DNA of 64,000 nucleotides from Manduca sexta (GCF_014839805.1 NC_051117.1:3410001-3474000); one strand, 5' to 3'. Numbered from the stretch's first letter, positions 56,201-63,778 are shown. Translations and numbers: made by a program. The notes: a model not told the origin generated them from the letters alone.

Positions 56201-57390
56201 ACTCCTAAAATAAAATATTTATTTTCTACATCAAAGAAAAGATTGGACAAAGGATTTATTAATATTCTATAAAGACATCAAACAAAAGAATGAATTTTAT
56301 CGTTATACAGAGCGATGGGCGTTCGAAGACCTTAGACTATCTTAATATTATAAATGTGAAGGTTTGTGAAAACGTTTGGAATTTTGACGTTAGAAAAAAA
56401 GACGGTGGTGAAAGATTTTGACCATGCTTTGAACAGCGGTGGATTTAATCGATGCGTGGCCTTGGGAGGTGAAAAAAAGTCTCCGATTGCAAAATAGATT
56501 GTGGTGATCTAAAAATACCGCAAGAAGCCCTTGTAAGCGTGAGGGCCCAGGAGCTTACCCGGTCCTACCTTAAGGCCATTGGCTTTGAATTAACATCGAC
56601 AATTTTGTCCCGGAACAATACAGCGAGACTTTTATTTCACCTAAGATTCTTTACGCAGACGGATCCGCGAGCGACGTCTAGTCAAACAAGTATTTCGAAA
56701 TGGTTTGATTTCATATTATGTTAACAGCGGAAGGGAAAGCTGAAACATTTTCCCCTAAATTATGGTTAAACTTTTAAAGTATTAGAGGCTTATTGCTTAA
56801 TTCGTTTTAATGGTGAAATGGTTATTGCAGTAAACTCCATTATGTAAATACCCTTTATGGAAGCGAATGGGAATTGGGGTGAGTGGATTCTCCAAGTTTG
56901 GTTCGTCCCATGACGTGATAGGAGCGAGTCTATCGCCATAGGCACCAAACGGCGAGCTGATACTGAGAAAACCACAATATATATATCACATTTTTTCAGG
57001 TCCCGATTATATTTTGTAAGTTAAACTAAATTTTTAACGTGTAACATAGAGTATCTGGGTCCTATACTATGACATACACTATTGACCAATCCAACAGGCC
57101 GGCATAATTGTGTCGACTGCCGAGGGGTAATCATCTCTTGTTAGTCGACATTCTAGTGGACCCCACTCCACTTACCATCAGGTCCAGTAGGGTCATTTTG
57201 CTGTGCTCATACAATAAAATACTCACCGCCACATAGCCTTCAGCTGGTCACATGTCGGTTCGTCGGTTTTCCCGATGTCTCGGTCACGGACACGCGCTGG
57301 TCGCGGCGACAGCAGTGCCTCCTGGTCGATGCGCTGGGCCGACACAGCACAAGCGAGTAGCAACACGCTCCATACGCACAGTGACCCCAT
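38157..57390 (-). CDS. Seven-exon gene for a 280-residue secreted protein of unknown family
   Basis: The joined coding exons are 57390-57227, 54189-54073, 53567-53471, 45766-45657, 45111-45004, 39595-39485 and 38292-38157 (843 nt with the stop). All junctions have AG/GT borders and the frame stays open through every join. Residues 1-18 form a clear signal peptide (MGSLCVWSVLLLACAVSA, cleavage expected before Gln19). The mature part is rich in Pro, Arg and Tyr, has a single Cys (C47) in TCDQLKAMWRFSKRQ, a dibasic KR at 58-59, a charged helix-like stretch at about 164-195 (FEALKKLIRQEHVRELQRK), and a tyrosine-rich C terminus (YLEYAAPEYIPYVY). No membrane segment follows the signal. I do not recognise the family. 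A secreted matrix protein or a prohormone-like precursor are both possible. The sequence just before the ATG looks like a splice acceptor, so a 5' non-coding exon lies further right. Confidence 0.88.
39280..39425 (+). repeat. Repeat family F, 3' part, in intron 6
   Basis: It carries 'cgggataaaaggtagcctat', AGGAGTAATGTAGCTTC and TTCAAACAAACTCTTCAGC. The reverse copy at 47710 is nearly the same. It ends about 60 bp inside the intron from the exon 6 donor. Confidence 0.75.
39485..39595 (-). CDS. Secreted protein gene, coding exon 6
   Basis: 111 nt between the acceptor ACATTTGTTGCAG and the donor GTAAGT. It encodes NNDDLAYGSYGEQEPRGLQ... to TSRHS, an acidic, Pro/Gln-rich linker. Phase 2 on both sides. 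Confidence 0.9.
39724..39857. repeat. Imperfect inverted repeat, possible MITE, in intron 6's flank (intron 5)
   Basis: A left arm starting TCAAAAAACACGA and holding GATGTCGTTTTATTGTGATTGG mirrors a right arm CCAATCACAAACATC...AAACGACATCGAC...TCGTGTTTTTTTGG. The right arm has extra bases. The arms meet around TTGAGAGAC/GTCTCTCGA. Confidence 0.65.
40455..40525 (+). repeat. Decayed LINE 3' end
   Basis: 'tgcaacagtggacttcatta' followed by AGCTGTTAATGATGATAATGA resembles the ATGATG-type 3' tail of RTE-like LINEs seen at 14335. Very short. Confidence 0.4.
40763..40927. mobile_element. Decayed hAT-type MITE
   Basis: It shares AAGTGGCGAA..., GGGTCCATATAACCCGA...TCC and ...TTCAAAAATCTCTTCACCACG with the MITE at 10065, in the same order and with similar spacing. 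The ends have drifted and no target duplication can be read. Confidence 0.6.
41215..41400 (+). repeat. SINE-like repeat family C, 5' part
   Basis: It begins 'agttggatgtggaacggact' and has ATTATGTGTGTATTCTTTATG, AAATTCTCTATAGGAATTTTG and CAATCCGCACTAG, as at 49134. It stops near the GCAGGCTGG word, before the usual 3' portion. Confidence 0.7.
41853..43508. mobile_element. hAT-type MITE carrying a ~1.5-kb insert, in intron 5
   Basis: The outer ends match the 164-bp MITE at 10065 (CAGTGGCGAAGCGTCCATAC on the left, GGGTTACCTTTTGAAAAAG...CCACTG on the right). It is flanked by the perfect 8-bp duplication GAATCCGG (41845-41852 and 43509-43516). Between about 41916 and 43395 lies extra DNA with no transposase frame. 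It contains a (TTTC)n tract at 42298-42332 after an AAATAAAATA word and an 'aaatcaaatcaaatcaaagt' stretch, both like LINE tails. It is either a longer non-autonomous family member or a MITE hit by other elements. Confidence 0.85.
42298..42332 (+). repeat. (TTTC)n microsatellite
   Basis: About eight TTTC units with one TTTTC interruption, right after ACCAAATAAAATATTTC. Confidence 0.85.
43584..43885 (+). repeat. Repeat family D, near full copy
   Basis: It starts with TTGCTTTGAATGACGATACGAG, then 'ggtaagcgatacgaccgcct', CGCCATCCTGAGACATGGGA and ACTGGCTACAATGTCCTTC, ending GAGAGTCCTACCAGTA. The same order is found at 60700, and parts at 1611 and 52400. Class unknown; the ATG-rich flank suggests a LINE-mobilised repeat. 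Confidence 0.75.
44612..44988 (+). repeat. tRNA-derived SINE family A, best copy, in intron 5
   Basis: The head TGCCTCGGTGGCGTAGTTGT (A box) and GGTTCGAATCCTGGGTCAGG (B box) form an RNA polymerase III promoter. The body starts GTGACTGGGTTTTTCC. It is flanked by a likely 9-bp duplication GGTAGTACC (44603-44611 and 44989-44997). It lies antisense to the host gene, and the right-hand duplication touches the exon 5 splice donor. Confidence 0.85.
45004..45111 (-). CDS. Secreted protein gene, coding exon 5
   Basis: 108 nt between the acceptor TGTCCATCCAG and the donor GTAAGT. It encodes the charged helical segment FEALKKLIRQEHVREL... to LTSGR. A SINE sits in the intron only about 15 bp beyond the donor junction. 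Confidence 0.9.
45657..45766 (-). CDS. Secreted protein gene, coding exon 4
   Basis: 110 nt between the acceptor TTGTTTGTTGCAG and a donor GTTAGG, which is weaker than the other donors. It begins with an in-frame ATG (MFGMLNVPHTSGKILRY) that could in principle serve as an alternative start, but that product would lack the signal peptide. Confidence 0.9.
46378..46530 (+). repeat. LINE 3'-end fragment in intron 3's neighbour (intron 3)
   Basis: 'ctctgcctacctctatggga' then TAGAGGCGTGATAATATGTAT is a 3' end I associate with lepidopteran LINE copies. The upstream ~100 bp (GGTGGATCAAAAGATTGAAGG) look like a decayed polymerase-end frame. Not positively classified. Confidence 0.45.
47315..47707. mobile_element. 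TA-flanked MITE, 393 bp, copy 1 (intron 3)
   Basis: Ends CAGGGTCATTTTAAAATTGC and (reverse complement of the right) CAGGGTTATATTGTCATTGC, followed by GATACTAAATGAAAC/GTTACTAAATTAAAC, form inverted repeats of about 37 bp. TA flanks both ends. A copy of the same length lies at 55156 in the opposite orientation. There is no coding capacity, so it is a non-autonomous Tc1/mariner-type element. Confidence 0.85.
47710..47835 (-). repeat. Repeat family F, 3' part
   Basis: The reverse complement carries GGGATAAAAAGTAGCCTATAG, AAGAGTAATGTAGCTTCC and TTCAAACAAACTCTTCAGC. It is directly adjacent to the TA-flanked MITE, which therefore inserted next to or into its end (TATAAAGCTGAAG). Confidence 0.75.
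47938..48196 (-). repeat. tRNA-derived SINE family B, full copy with 12-bp duplication
   Basis: 259 bp. The head on the minus strand is TGCCTCGGTGGCGTAGTTGT with GGTTCGAATCCCGGGTCGGG, the same as family A. The body is different: AAAGTGATATTTGGGTTTTT, GATATGGCGATAGGCTGGCC and a (GT)n end. It is flanked by the perfect 12-bp duplication AATTAGTCTATA (47926-47937 and 48197-48208), which marks a recent LINE-assisted insertion. Confidence 0.9.
48624..48696 (-). tRNA. tRNA-Arg (anticodon ACG)
   Basis: 73 nt that fold as a canonical tRNA. The acceptor GGCCCTG pairs with CAGGGTC, followed by discriminator G. The D arm has GGCGCAACGGATAACGC. The anticodon stem TCTGA/TCAGA encloses the loop CTACGGA with anticodon ACG, and the T arm is CCAGGTTCGAATCCTGG. 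No intron and no encoded CCA. T-rich sequence follows within about 50 nt on the minus strand. It decodes CGU (and CGC/CGA when the A is modified to inosine). It lies inside intron 3 of the secreted-protein gene, on the same strand, and is intact, so it is likely a real gene rather than a SINE head. Confidence 0.95.
49134..49466 (+). repeat. SINE-like repeat family C, full copy
   Basis: It begins 'taagcagcgatagcctacac', has GTGGAACGGACTACCGAGACG and the B-box-like GCAGGTTCAAATCCC, then GTGTGTATTCTATGTGAATT, AATTCTCTATAGGAATTTTC, GGACTAAGGCCTAATCCCTC, and ends with CAGGGTTGATATTATA. The tRNA-like promoter and ~320-bp length suit a SINE. Confidence 0.8.
49983..50271. repeat. Foldback with two 128-bp arms (intron 3)
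   Basis: Arm 49983-50110 and arm 50144-50271 are inverse copies that differ at about two positions by eye (near 49988 and near 50071). A 33-bp A-rich spacer separates them. The outer edges begin and end with TTAA, so the target could have been TTAA. The arms include 'accttaatctgggtaactaa'-type unique sequence without coding frame. It is probably a foldback/MITE insertion, and its transcript would form a long, nearly perfect hairpin. Confidence 0.9.
51158..51325 (-). repeat. SINE-like repeat family C, 3' part
   Basis: 'aatatcagccttgtattata' then TGCTGGGCACGGGCCTCCTG, TTAGGCCTTAGTCCACCA and TCATGATG, the reverse of the 49134 copy. Confidence 0.7.
51348..51514. mobile_element. Small MITE-like element inside a SINE B copy
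   Basis: The ends TAAGTGGCGATTATTTGGG and (reverse complement) TAAGTGGCGATAATTGAGAGG give inverted repeats of about 20 bp. The sequence right of it (51515-51612) is the head half of a family-B SINE, so the element or a similar one interrupts that SINE. Confidence 0.5.
51515..51612 (-). repeat. tRNA-derived SINE family B, head part
   Basis: The minus strand reads a CTGCTTCTAGCGTAATTGTA head and GGTTATGGGTTCAAATTCC, then GATATTGAGTTTTCTATTCAGTATAAG. Diverged but in register with 47938. Confidence 0.65.
52400..52525 (+). repeat. Repeat family D, decayed internal part
   Basis: CTTCAATGGGGAACTTAACAG, TTTGGCGGCAAAAATTTACTG and CCAGGCGGAATCTGTATAC align with the distal half of the 60700 copy. Confidence 0.5.
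52618..52836 (-). repeat. Repeat family F, short version
   Basis: On the plus strand 'ctaatattataaatgctgaa' and TTCACGAAAAAACTACTGAAC lead to GCGGGAGAAGCCGCGAGC and AAAGCTAGT. Reversed, this gives the ACTAGCTTTAGCTCGCGGC start. The 58468 copy has the same boundaries. Confidence 0.75.
53220..53345 (-). repeat. SINE family B, decayed copy (intron 3)
   Basis: 'tctatcgccatattggacac' AAATTACAAAACCG... and GGAATCTAGGACCTTAAAATA follow the order of the 47938-48196 copy. Strongly diverged. Confidence 0.5.
53471..53567 (-). CDS. Secreted protein gene, coding exon 3
   Basis: 97 nt between the acceptor TTGTACCCAG and the donor GTAAGT. It encodes FRYQYPTVPREAYGRVV... to TPDYDE. It ends on a codon boundary, so the following intron (about 7.7 kb, the largest) is phase 0. 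Confidence 0.9.
54073..54189 (-). CDS. Secreted protein gene, coding exon 2
   Basis: 117 nt between the acceptor GTGAACAG and the donor GTAAGG. It encodes FSKRQARAPEIMNEV... to AAP. It contains the only strong KR dibasic site. Both flanking introns are phase 2. Confidence 0.9.
54247..54475 (+). repeat. SINE family A, 5'-truncated (intron 1)
   Basis: It starts in the body at GGAAGTTGGTGGTGTGATGCC, then CGGAAAGCACGTAAAGCCGTT and a CATGTCGGATTGCCGTCTCA block, as in 44612. The tRNA head is missing. It begins about 58 bp from the exon 2 acceptor. Confidence 0.75.
54737..54815 (+). repeat. SINE family B fragment
   Basis: 'gatatggcgatagactcgca' and CCCTATCACATCATAGGACAG match the middle of the 47938 copy read on its own strand. 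Confidence 0.6.
55156..55548. mobile_element. TA-flanked MITE, 393 bp, copy 2 (intron 1)
   Basis: The ends CAGGATCATTTTGACATTG and (reverse complement) CAGAGTCATTTGAACATTGC are flanked by TA on both sides. The inner 'ttattaatggatgatttttg' GCACAATGTCAGCAAAG is the reverse of the first copy's interior, so the copy is inverted relative to 47315-47707. Same length, diverged sequence. Confidence 0.85.
55965..56085 (+). repeat. Repeat family E fragment
   Basis: 'gtcagttgacacaattatgc' TGGCCTGATCGAAACTGAATA and CCAGAACGCGACACG match the distal part of the 2095 copy and, reversed, that at 59030. Confidence 0.65.
56880..57003 (-). repeat. SINE family B fragment
   Basis: GTTCGTCCCATGACGTGATAG, CGAGTCTATCGCCATAG and CGAGCTGATACTGAGAAAACC correspond to the middle of the 47938 copy. 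Confidence 0.65.
57080..57205 (-). repeat. Repeat family E fragment (intron 1)
   Basis: 'caggccggcataattgtgtc' GACTGCCGAGGGGTAATCATC, ACCCCACTCCACTTACCATCA and GTAGGGTCATTTTG, the inverse of the 2095 copy. It ends about 15 bp from the exon 1 donor. Confidence 0.7.
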
Positions 57391-57391
57391 C
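57227..57391 (-). CDS. Secreted protein gene, coding exon 1
   Basis: The ATG at 57390-57388 is preceded by TTCCTTCCCCAG|G, an acceptor-like tract, so an upstream untranslated exon is expected. It encodes residues 1-54 including the signal peptide. The donor is GTGAGT (57226-57221) and the next intron is phase 2. Confidence 0.88.
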
Positions 57392-57464
57392 CTGGGGAAG
57401 GAATTAATGGTTGAATTAAAAATCGATACTTATATACATATAAAGCAGATGAGTTGTTGAAAGC

Positions 57465-57640
57465 TCTTGGTTTGAACGTGTTAATCTCAGAAACTACTTA
57501 ACTGATTTTGATTTTTTTGTTCAGTAGTGAATCGTAATTACTTCTGTGTGCTATAGGTTACTTTTTATCCCGGGAAAATATAAAGCGGGACTTTGGGATC
57601 CCGAAAAAAAATCTCATGCAGACAGAGTCGCGAGTAAAAG
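57465..57640 (-). repeat. Repeat family F copy, upstream of exon 1
   Basis: 'aacgtgttaatctcagaaac' and CTATAGGTTACTTTTTATCCCG, then GCGGGACTTTGGGATCCC. Inverse orientation to 39280. Confidence 0.65.
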
Positions 57641-58467
57641 TTATTTGTTTATACGATTTACACTGAAACCCTTGACAAATCTATCAGATGGTGCCTTTTT
57701 CTACAATTGAAATTCAGTTGGCATATATTTTCCCACTGCCTGAGCAGGAGCGAGGGCAGGGGATGCGAACAGAGCTCTCAGCTTGGATATAACACATGAG
57801 TGCAGACTCAAATCAGCCTCATTCCGTTTTGTATTAACATCCGTTAGCAATCAGGATCTGCATGTCCCCGAAAATCGTTGTGCAGTCCTGGGTTCAGGGG
57901 CTCTATTTAGGCGGGGCTCCTTTAACATTGCCCATCCTGATAACCTATTGCTATGTCACAGAAGATTCACAACTGAATTTAAAGCGGTAAAGGTCGCAGG
58001 TACTTGCTGGATACAGCCCGTTTATAAATTGGTTTGGAAATCTTTATGGGCAACTTCTATTCAGCAGCGGGTTTGTGCCTGATACCGTCAAAAGCATTTT
58101 TAAGCGTAATTTTTCCAATATAGCGTTTATTTTTTTGATATTTTTGGGCACAATTGTTCCAATATGCTAGTGCGAGCGCCAAGCAATCATAGTCGCATTC
58201 TCAAAAAGACCAATTGAAATTTATAAAGCTATCTTTCATAACACCTGGTACTTTAAAGATAAAACTACCAAAGGGCTGTATAAAATATACTATCTCATAG
58301 CCACGTATCGCATGACAGTTAAGCCTTGGACCAGATAAACGGATAATCCCGATCAGTTCGTGTCGGTAGTTGTGACGCTCACACCCAACGGGAAATGTCA
58401 ATTTACAATACTTTGTGTGGATATAACACGTCGAAAGTTTGTTGTGTGGGCGTTAGTTACTAATCAT
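57641..58467. other. Upstream flank of the host gene, nothing recognised
   Basis: A plus-strand open frame at 57783-58082 has no recognisable domain. I could not choose a promoter or 5' exon for the minus-strand gene here. Confidence 0.35.
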
Positions 58468-58890
58468 ACTAATATAAATGCGAAAGTTTGTGAGGATGGA
58501 TGTATGTATGTTTGTTCATCTTTCACGAAAAAACTTCTGAACGGATTTGGATGAAACTTTACAGTAATATTGGTTATACATTAGAATAACACATAGGATA
58601 TAATTTATTATGATTTTGTGTAATTTGGTCATAATATAACGATACATATCACGTAAGTCGGAAAAAATGCTGTCTTGGCGTACGCTGCCTAAACCGTTAT
58701 TAGACAAAGATGATGTACCGTAGGATTGTTTGTCTTAAATAAGCATATACCTCTTATGTGAAAGCCACTATGACTAAAATAGTGAGAAATAAATACAATT
58801 AAAACGGATACTTTTTACAATACACAAGCGGGACTTTTACCCCAAAAAAATTCTTGACGCGGGCGAAGCCGCGAGCAAAACAGCTAGTAT
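58468..58890 (-). repeat. Repeat family F, longer copy
   Basis: The plus strand begins 'catactaatataaatgcgaa' AGTTTGTGAGGATGGATG and ends GACGCGGGCGAAGCCGCGAGC...AGCTAGT. It shares both ends with 52618 but is longer by about 200 bp, with extra sequence at about 58620-58830. Confidence 0.75.
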
Positions 58891-59029
58891 TAATCTTATA
58901 TTAATCACGATTAGTTTCTGAAAAGCCAAAAATTAAGTAAGAAGCAAATAGAATAAATGTTTTAAGTGACATTCGAATTCTAAGGCCGCATTAATTTGAT
59001 GCAACTCAGTTTCCCAAAGTGAAAAGTGG

Positions 59030-59185
59030 CCCACGTAAGTGTGTCGCGTTCCGGGATCAGCCGTTTCTAATACGCCGGCATAATTGTGTCGACTGTTGAG
59101 ATGTAATCTCTCGTCCTATTAGACCCCACTTCACTTATCATTAGGTGCAGTAGCATCACTTTGTCGTGTACGTAAAATATACATC
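59030..59185 (-). repeat. Repeat family E copy
   Basis: 'gtgtcgcgttccgggatcag' CCG, ACGCCGGCATAATTGTGTCG, ACCCCACTTCACTTATCATTA and AGTAGCATCACTTTG, the inverse of the 2095 copy. Confidence 0.7.
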
Positions 59186-59439
59186 ATTATATTCACAAGT
59201 TTCTTATTAAACTAAACCTCGCTTTAGAACAGTGGTTTAAGCCGCTTAACCAGTCCGCCTTCGTAAACCACGCAGAGGCAACTAATTTCCGTTCTTTGTA
59301 CAAAGGGTTCTTAGCAAACATTAGCTGAGCGTTTGTGAAGATAGTTATAAAAGTGTAGGATATAACGACGGTAGTAAAGTAAGGAGATCATTCGTAGTAA
59401 ATGCTAAATTAATTATGTTTCGTTTTTATTGAATACTAG

Positions 59440-59790
59440 CTTTTGTTTATGGCTTTACCTGCATTCACGAGTTATAAAAGCCTAGAATATTGCGATGGTA
59501 AATGTAAGGAGATAAATCGTATTGATAACAAATGTGACAGTCATTCTGTTTCGTTTTTATTGAATATTAGCTTTTGCTCGCGGCTTTGTCCGCTTCTAAG
59601 AGATTTCCGGGATAAAAGTCCCGCTATACATATATTTTCCTGGAATAGAAAGTAGCCTATAACCTTCCCAGGGTCTTAAACTATCTCCATTCAAATTTAG
59701 TAAAATTCTGCAGTAGATAGATTTTGAGCAAATCAATAACTTACAGACAGAAAAGGTGACTTTGTTTTATAATATGTATAGATTTATTAG
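59440..59790 (+). repeat. Repeat family F copies, partly duplicated
   Basis: A first start (TACTAGCTTTTGTTTATGGC at about 59434) is followed ~125 bp later by a second (ATTAGCTTTTGCTCGCGGCTT at about 59563) after nearly the same GTTTCGTTTTTATTGAATA lead. It then continues GATTTCCGGGATAAAAGTCCC and CCCAGGGTCTTAAACTATCTC. Confidence 0.65.
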
Positions 59791-59970
59791 AACTTTTTAA
59801 GATGAACAATAAGAGTAAAAATATACCCTATTTACCTACACGGCTATTAAAGCTGTACTTCGATTAGACTACTCGTAATTGCAAAGAGTTGAATATACCC
59901 CTCTAGGCGATATGTCCCAGACCTTATTTACCATGCAAACGTCAAAATTCTCATTTATGTAAGTAGGACA

Positions 59971-60209
59971 TCTATATATAAAAATGAATCCCTATTTCCC
60001 TTAGTCACGCCATCGCGCGTGAACGGCTGGACCGATTTCACTATTTTTTTTGTTGTGTTTGTTATTGTCAGGAGAAGGATCTTATGAAAGAAAAATTAAG
60101 GAAGTTGAGCGGAACGTTAGAAAATTTAAGAAAAGTTAATTTCAGCGATTGACAGAATGCGCGCTGCAAATTCATCATTAAGACGGGACAACGTCTGTCG
60201 GGTCAGTAG
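59971..60209 (+). mobile_element. Helitron-like non-autonomous element
   Basis: It starts TCTATATATAAAAATGAATC after an A and contains GTGAACGGCTGGACCGATTTC. It ends with GGGACAACGTCTGTCGGGTC and AGTAG before a T. Helitrons start TC, end CTRR and sit between A and T. The end here (GTAG) is one base off. The interior resembles common lepidopteran Helitron copies from memory. Confidence 0.5.
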
Positions 60210-60699
60210 TAAGTTATAAATTTAAAAAACATAAAACACACACACACACATACACCGCGCCTTTATCTCGGAAGTGTTAAGCAGAGATGGAACCAAAACA
60301 CCCACTTTTATAACAAATCACTCCAATTTTCCCTTGCGTATTAACAAAGATAGCTTACTTATAGTACAGTGTATACATATACTCTATCTTACATTACACA
60401 TTCGCTTCCTCGTATTTATCTAAACGCACTTAGAACGGTATTTATTTGTTCGGAGCGAGACCCACTCGGGCGGCTTTGTTACAAGTGGCTATGTCGCTTG
60501 GCCCATTCTATTTGAGTTATAGAGTGCTTGGATGCGTCCGCTCGTAACAAGGGTGCAATGTATTGGACGTTTGTGTTTACGGGCGAAATATTAAAAGCAG
60601 GCATATGTTATGCTAGCTGGTGATGGGATAGAACCGTTCACAAGGTAAAATTCGCCGTAGTTTTGTGAGTGTGTCGCGTTCGGTGATTAGCCTTTGTAT

Positions 60700-60990
60700 T
60701 TTTTTTTATTTTAATGACGAGACGAGCACGCCGTTTGCGGTAAGCGATACGACCGCTCAATAGCAGAAATATCATCCAATACCTTAAATTACAAAGTATT
60801 GTTTGGTATCGCGCTCGCCATCCTGAGACATGAGATGTTAAGTCTCATTATGTCCAGTAGTTACACTGGCTACAATGTTCTTCAAACCGGGACACTACAG
60901 AGACCACACTGCTGCGGCGGCAGAAATAGATATTGCGGTGGTATCTACCCAGGCAGACTCACAGATAGGTATAAGAGAACTATCACCAGT
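60700..60990 (+). repeat. Repeat family D, near full copy
   Basis: 'ttaatgacgagacgagcacg' then GCGGTAAGCGATACGACCGC, CGCCATCCTGAGACATGAG, ACTGGCTACAATGTTCTTC and ACCCAGGCAGACTCACAG, in the same order as 43584. Confidence 0.75.
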
Positions 60991-61474
60991 ATGATTATTA
61001 TTATATCATACTTATAATATTATGGAAATTTATGATCAGTGGAAACTAAATAACGTATGATAAATCAACTGTTTCTATGTTGGTTATTAGTTATTAATAA
61101 AATCTGCACGATAGGCGACAATATTATCACGATATGAAGATAGACTGTACCATACCATGGAAATAATATAAACTTTAATTGTGAGTACGCTGTCTCTCTC
61201 AAATATAAGAGGCCTACCACCAGTAAACACGTATAATTTCTTTCGAAGTGTTTTAGGCTTATGTTACTGCGTTATTGGTCGTTGAAATCAACTTAAGTTT
61301 CGTCCAACCATCAGATACAGTTTTATCGCATTTTCATAATTCAATCAGAATTCGATCAGCTTAATTTGAAAATAGACTATTTGATTCATCTCGATGTCAT
61401 CTCGTCAATGCGTTCGGATCTTTTAAATATTTGCAAGTTCGATGTGAAAAAGATTTTTGAATGAATTAGATATT

Positions 61475-61755
61475 AATAATAAAATAATATCAGCCCTGTA
61501 TTAGATACTGCTCCATTACTGTTTAAACCTTAGTCCACCACGCTGCCTAGTGCGGATTGGTAGACTTAACACATCCTCAAAATTCCTACAGAAAACTTCT
61601 GAGTTATGCAGGTTTCCTCACGATGTTTTATTGCACCGTTAAAGCAAACGATAATTTACAAAGAATACACTTTTTTTTTTAGAAATGTTAGAAGTGTGTG
61701 CCTTTGAGTTGAGTATGTCTTGGCAGTCCATTCCACAACCAACTAGTTTATCGCC
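61475..61755 (-). repeat. SINE-like repeat family C
   Basis: 'aatatcagccctgtattaga' ... CCTTAGTCCACCACGCTG, CAAAATTCCTACAGAAAACTT, CTCACGATGTTTTATTGCACC and GGCAGTCCATTCCACAACCAA. Reversed relative to 63462. A (T)10 run interrupts it near 61671. Confidence 0.75.
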
Positions 61756-63461
61756 GCCTTAGAACTTAATTATATTATGATAATAATTAGCTATGATATT
61801 GAACTAGATATTATTATATATTATGTTCTAAGTCTCGACCTGAAATTGCAGAACATTTTAAAATTAGAATACTCTAGTCACCACTATAAACTCCTTCCTT
61901 CATAATGATCTAGTTCTTAAAACAAACACATGGACAGAGACCCTCCTCTTATTTTCGCAGAGGGTTATAAGGGAGGAAATTGCGTGAGAAACGTGATTTT
62001 TATAAGAAACTTACAGAGCGCAATATCGTAGATAAGATCTTGAATAAAAACATAAACGTGCACGTTTTTGTTGACGGCTCAATTCTACTTGGTGACTGAA
62101 GGAGGCAGGAGGCTCGGTATCGGATTATTACATACGAGAGGTGCTTGCGAGCACACTTGAGTTTATATTATTTATATATTCTACTGCAATGTTATTAAAA
62201 AGATAAAATTTTAAGTTTGGACGTGGGATAACCTCTTTCAGCCGATTCCAATAAATTATCCCGATCTTAATCTTCAATCCGATTTCGCCAATGAAAACAA
62301 CTCATATGTAAGCGTGTGATCGGTAAATAGAAATAGGCCCGCGTTCTATGGAACCTAACAAAAATTTTAAATAAACATTCGTACTCCGTTATGCGAAGTT
62401 ACCCCAACATACTTTATTGTTAGAAACTGAAGCGATTTAATTTAAATAATAACTGTCACTGGCTAAAGAAATACTTTTACAAACATTACATGAACCAATG
62501 GTACGACTGCCTACGACCATCCTCGGTCTGTCAAAGTCTGTTTTTATAGCAAAAGTGTCTCAAATACCCTCACAACAATATTTTTTAATTCTAACAATAT
62601 ATTTACTATATATTCAAAGTACTAAAACTAGATATTAAACAGTACAGTTAGTTACAGTCCCATACAAACGGAACATGTGCTTTTAATCGTACATGGAACT
62701 GCCCAAATTATAATTATATATATGGAAGAGCAGTATCTTCTAATACAGGTATTGCTATACTTAAAATGAGACGCCAAAACTTGTAACTGTATTTATTTAG
62801 TTGGTGCCAAATAAAAATATATATACTTATATTAGGACATCAGGACCAAATTAGTCCTTCTAAAGTTATTACCAATTGGTAATCAGTTGTTGTCTTATTT
62901 AAAATGTCTGTGTGACAAGATATCACAGTGTCTTTAGATATTAGTAACAAAATAAAATATTTACAGAAAATATACGAATATGCGCATTCGAAACGTGCAA
63001 ATCACGATATGGAAACAATGTGAAGTATTTTATAGTAGTGTTTTGGTATTTCACAAGTAGATTGAGTATCCGCATCAGCGTAAAATTTTTGTATGACAAT
63101 TTTGCCAACGTCCGTTCTATATAATTTTATAACTCTTTGACTAAAACCAATCTTATTGTATCATTTGTGCACACTCTGTCGGCTAAGATCGGCTTTTGTA
63201 CAACACCGGATATTGGTTTGAACAGGAAATACCTCAGCCACTTCCACAGTTCTCACCTCGCCCCCAGATTTTCCGGCTCCCTGTTTACATAAAAATAGTT
63301 TGAATATTTCTGAACGAATTTAATTTTGTCATGGAATTTTATGAAGGCCACTTTTATATTAATTTATCTTTATCAGAATTCTACTTAATTACGTGTGGAG
63401 AAATTTATTGATCGTCTATAAGAGTATAACGTAGTTGCATTTATATTTGCGGCATTTAAAA
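61756..63461. other. AT-rich DNA, no gene supported
   Basis: No coding exon was recognised. A minus-strand AG...GTGAGA-bounded 24-nt patch at about 63253-63286 was noted but is too weak to call. Confidence 0.4.
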
Positions 63462-63778
63462 GCGGCGATAGCCTATTTGGTGGTGGAATGGACTGCCGAA
63501 ACGAAAGTCTGCAGGTTCAAAACCAAAGGGCACACACTTCTGACAATTCTAAAATTATGTGTGTATTCTTTGTGACTTATCACTAGCTTTAACTGTGAAG
63601 GAAAACATTGTGAGGAAACCTGCACACCTGAGAAGTTCTCTATAGGAATTTCAAAGGTGTGTGAAGTCTACCAATCCGCATTAGACCAGCGTGGACTAAG
63701 CCCTACTCCCTCTCAGTAGTAGAGGAGGCCCGTGCCCAACAGTGTGACAGTATATAATACAGGGCTGTTGTTATTATA
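63462..63778 (+). repeat. SINE-like repeat family C, full copy
   Basis: 'aagcggcgatagcctatttg' GTGGTGGAATGGACTGCCG, GCAGGTTCAAAACC, GTTCTCTATAGGAATTTC, CCTACTCCCTCTCAGTAGTAG and CAGGGCTGTTGTTATTA. It shares head, middle and tail with 49134. Confidence 0.82.

Noticed and set aside
63253..63286. 24-nt minus-strand patch bounded by GTAAACAG and GTGAGA, possible 5' non-coding exon of the secreted-protein gene
   Set aside because: Too short and only weakly supported by splice-like words. Without transcript data it cannot be told from chance.
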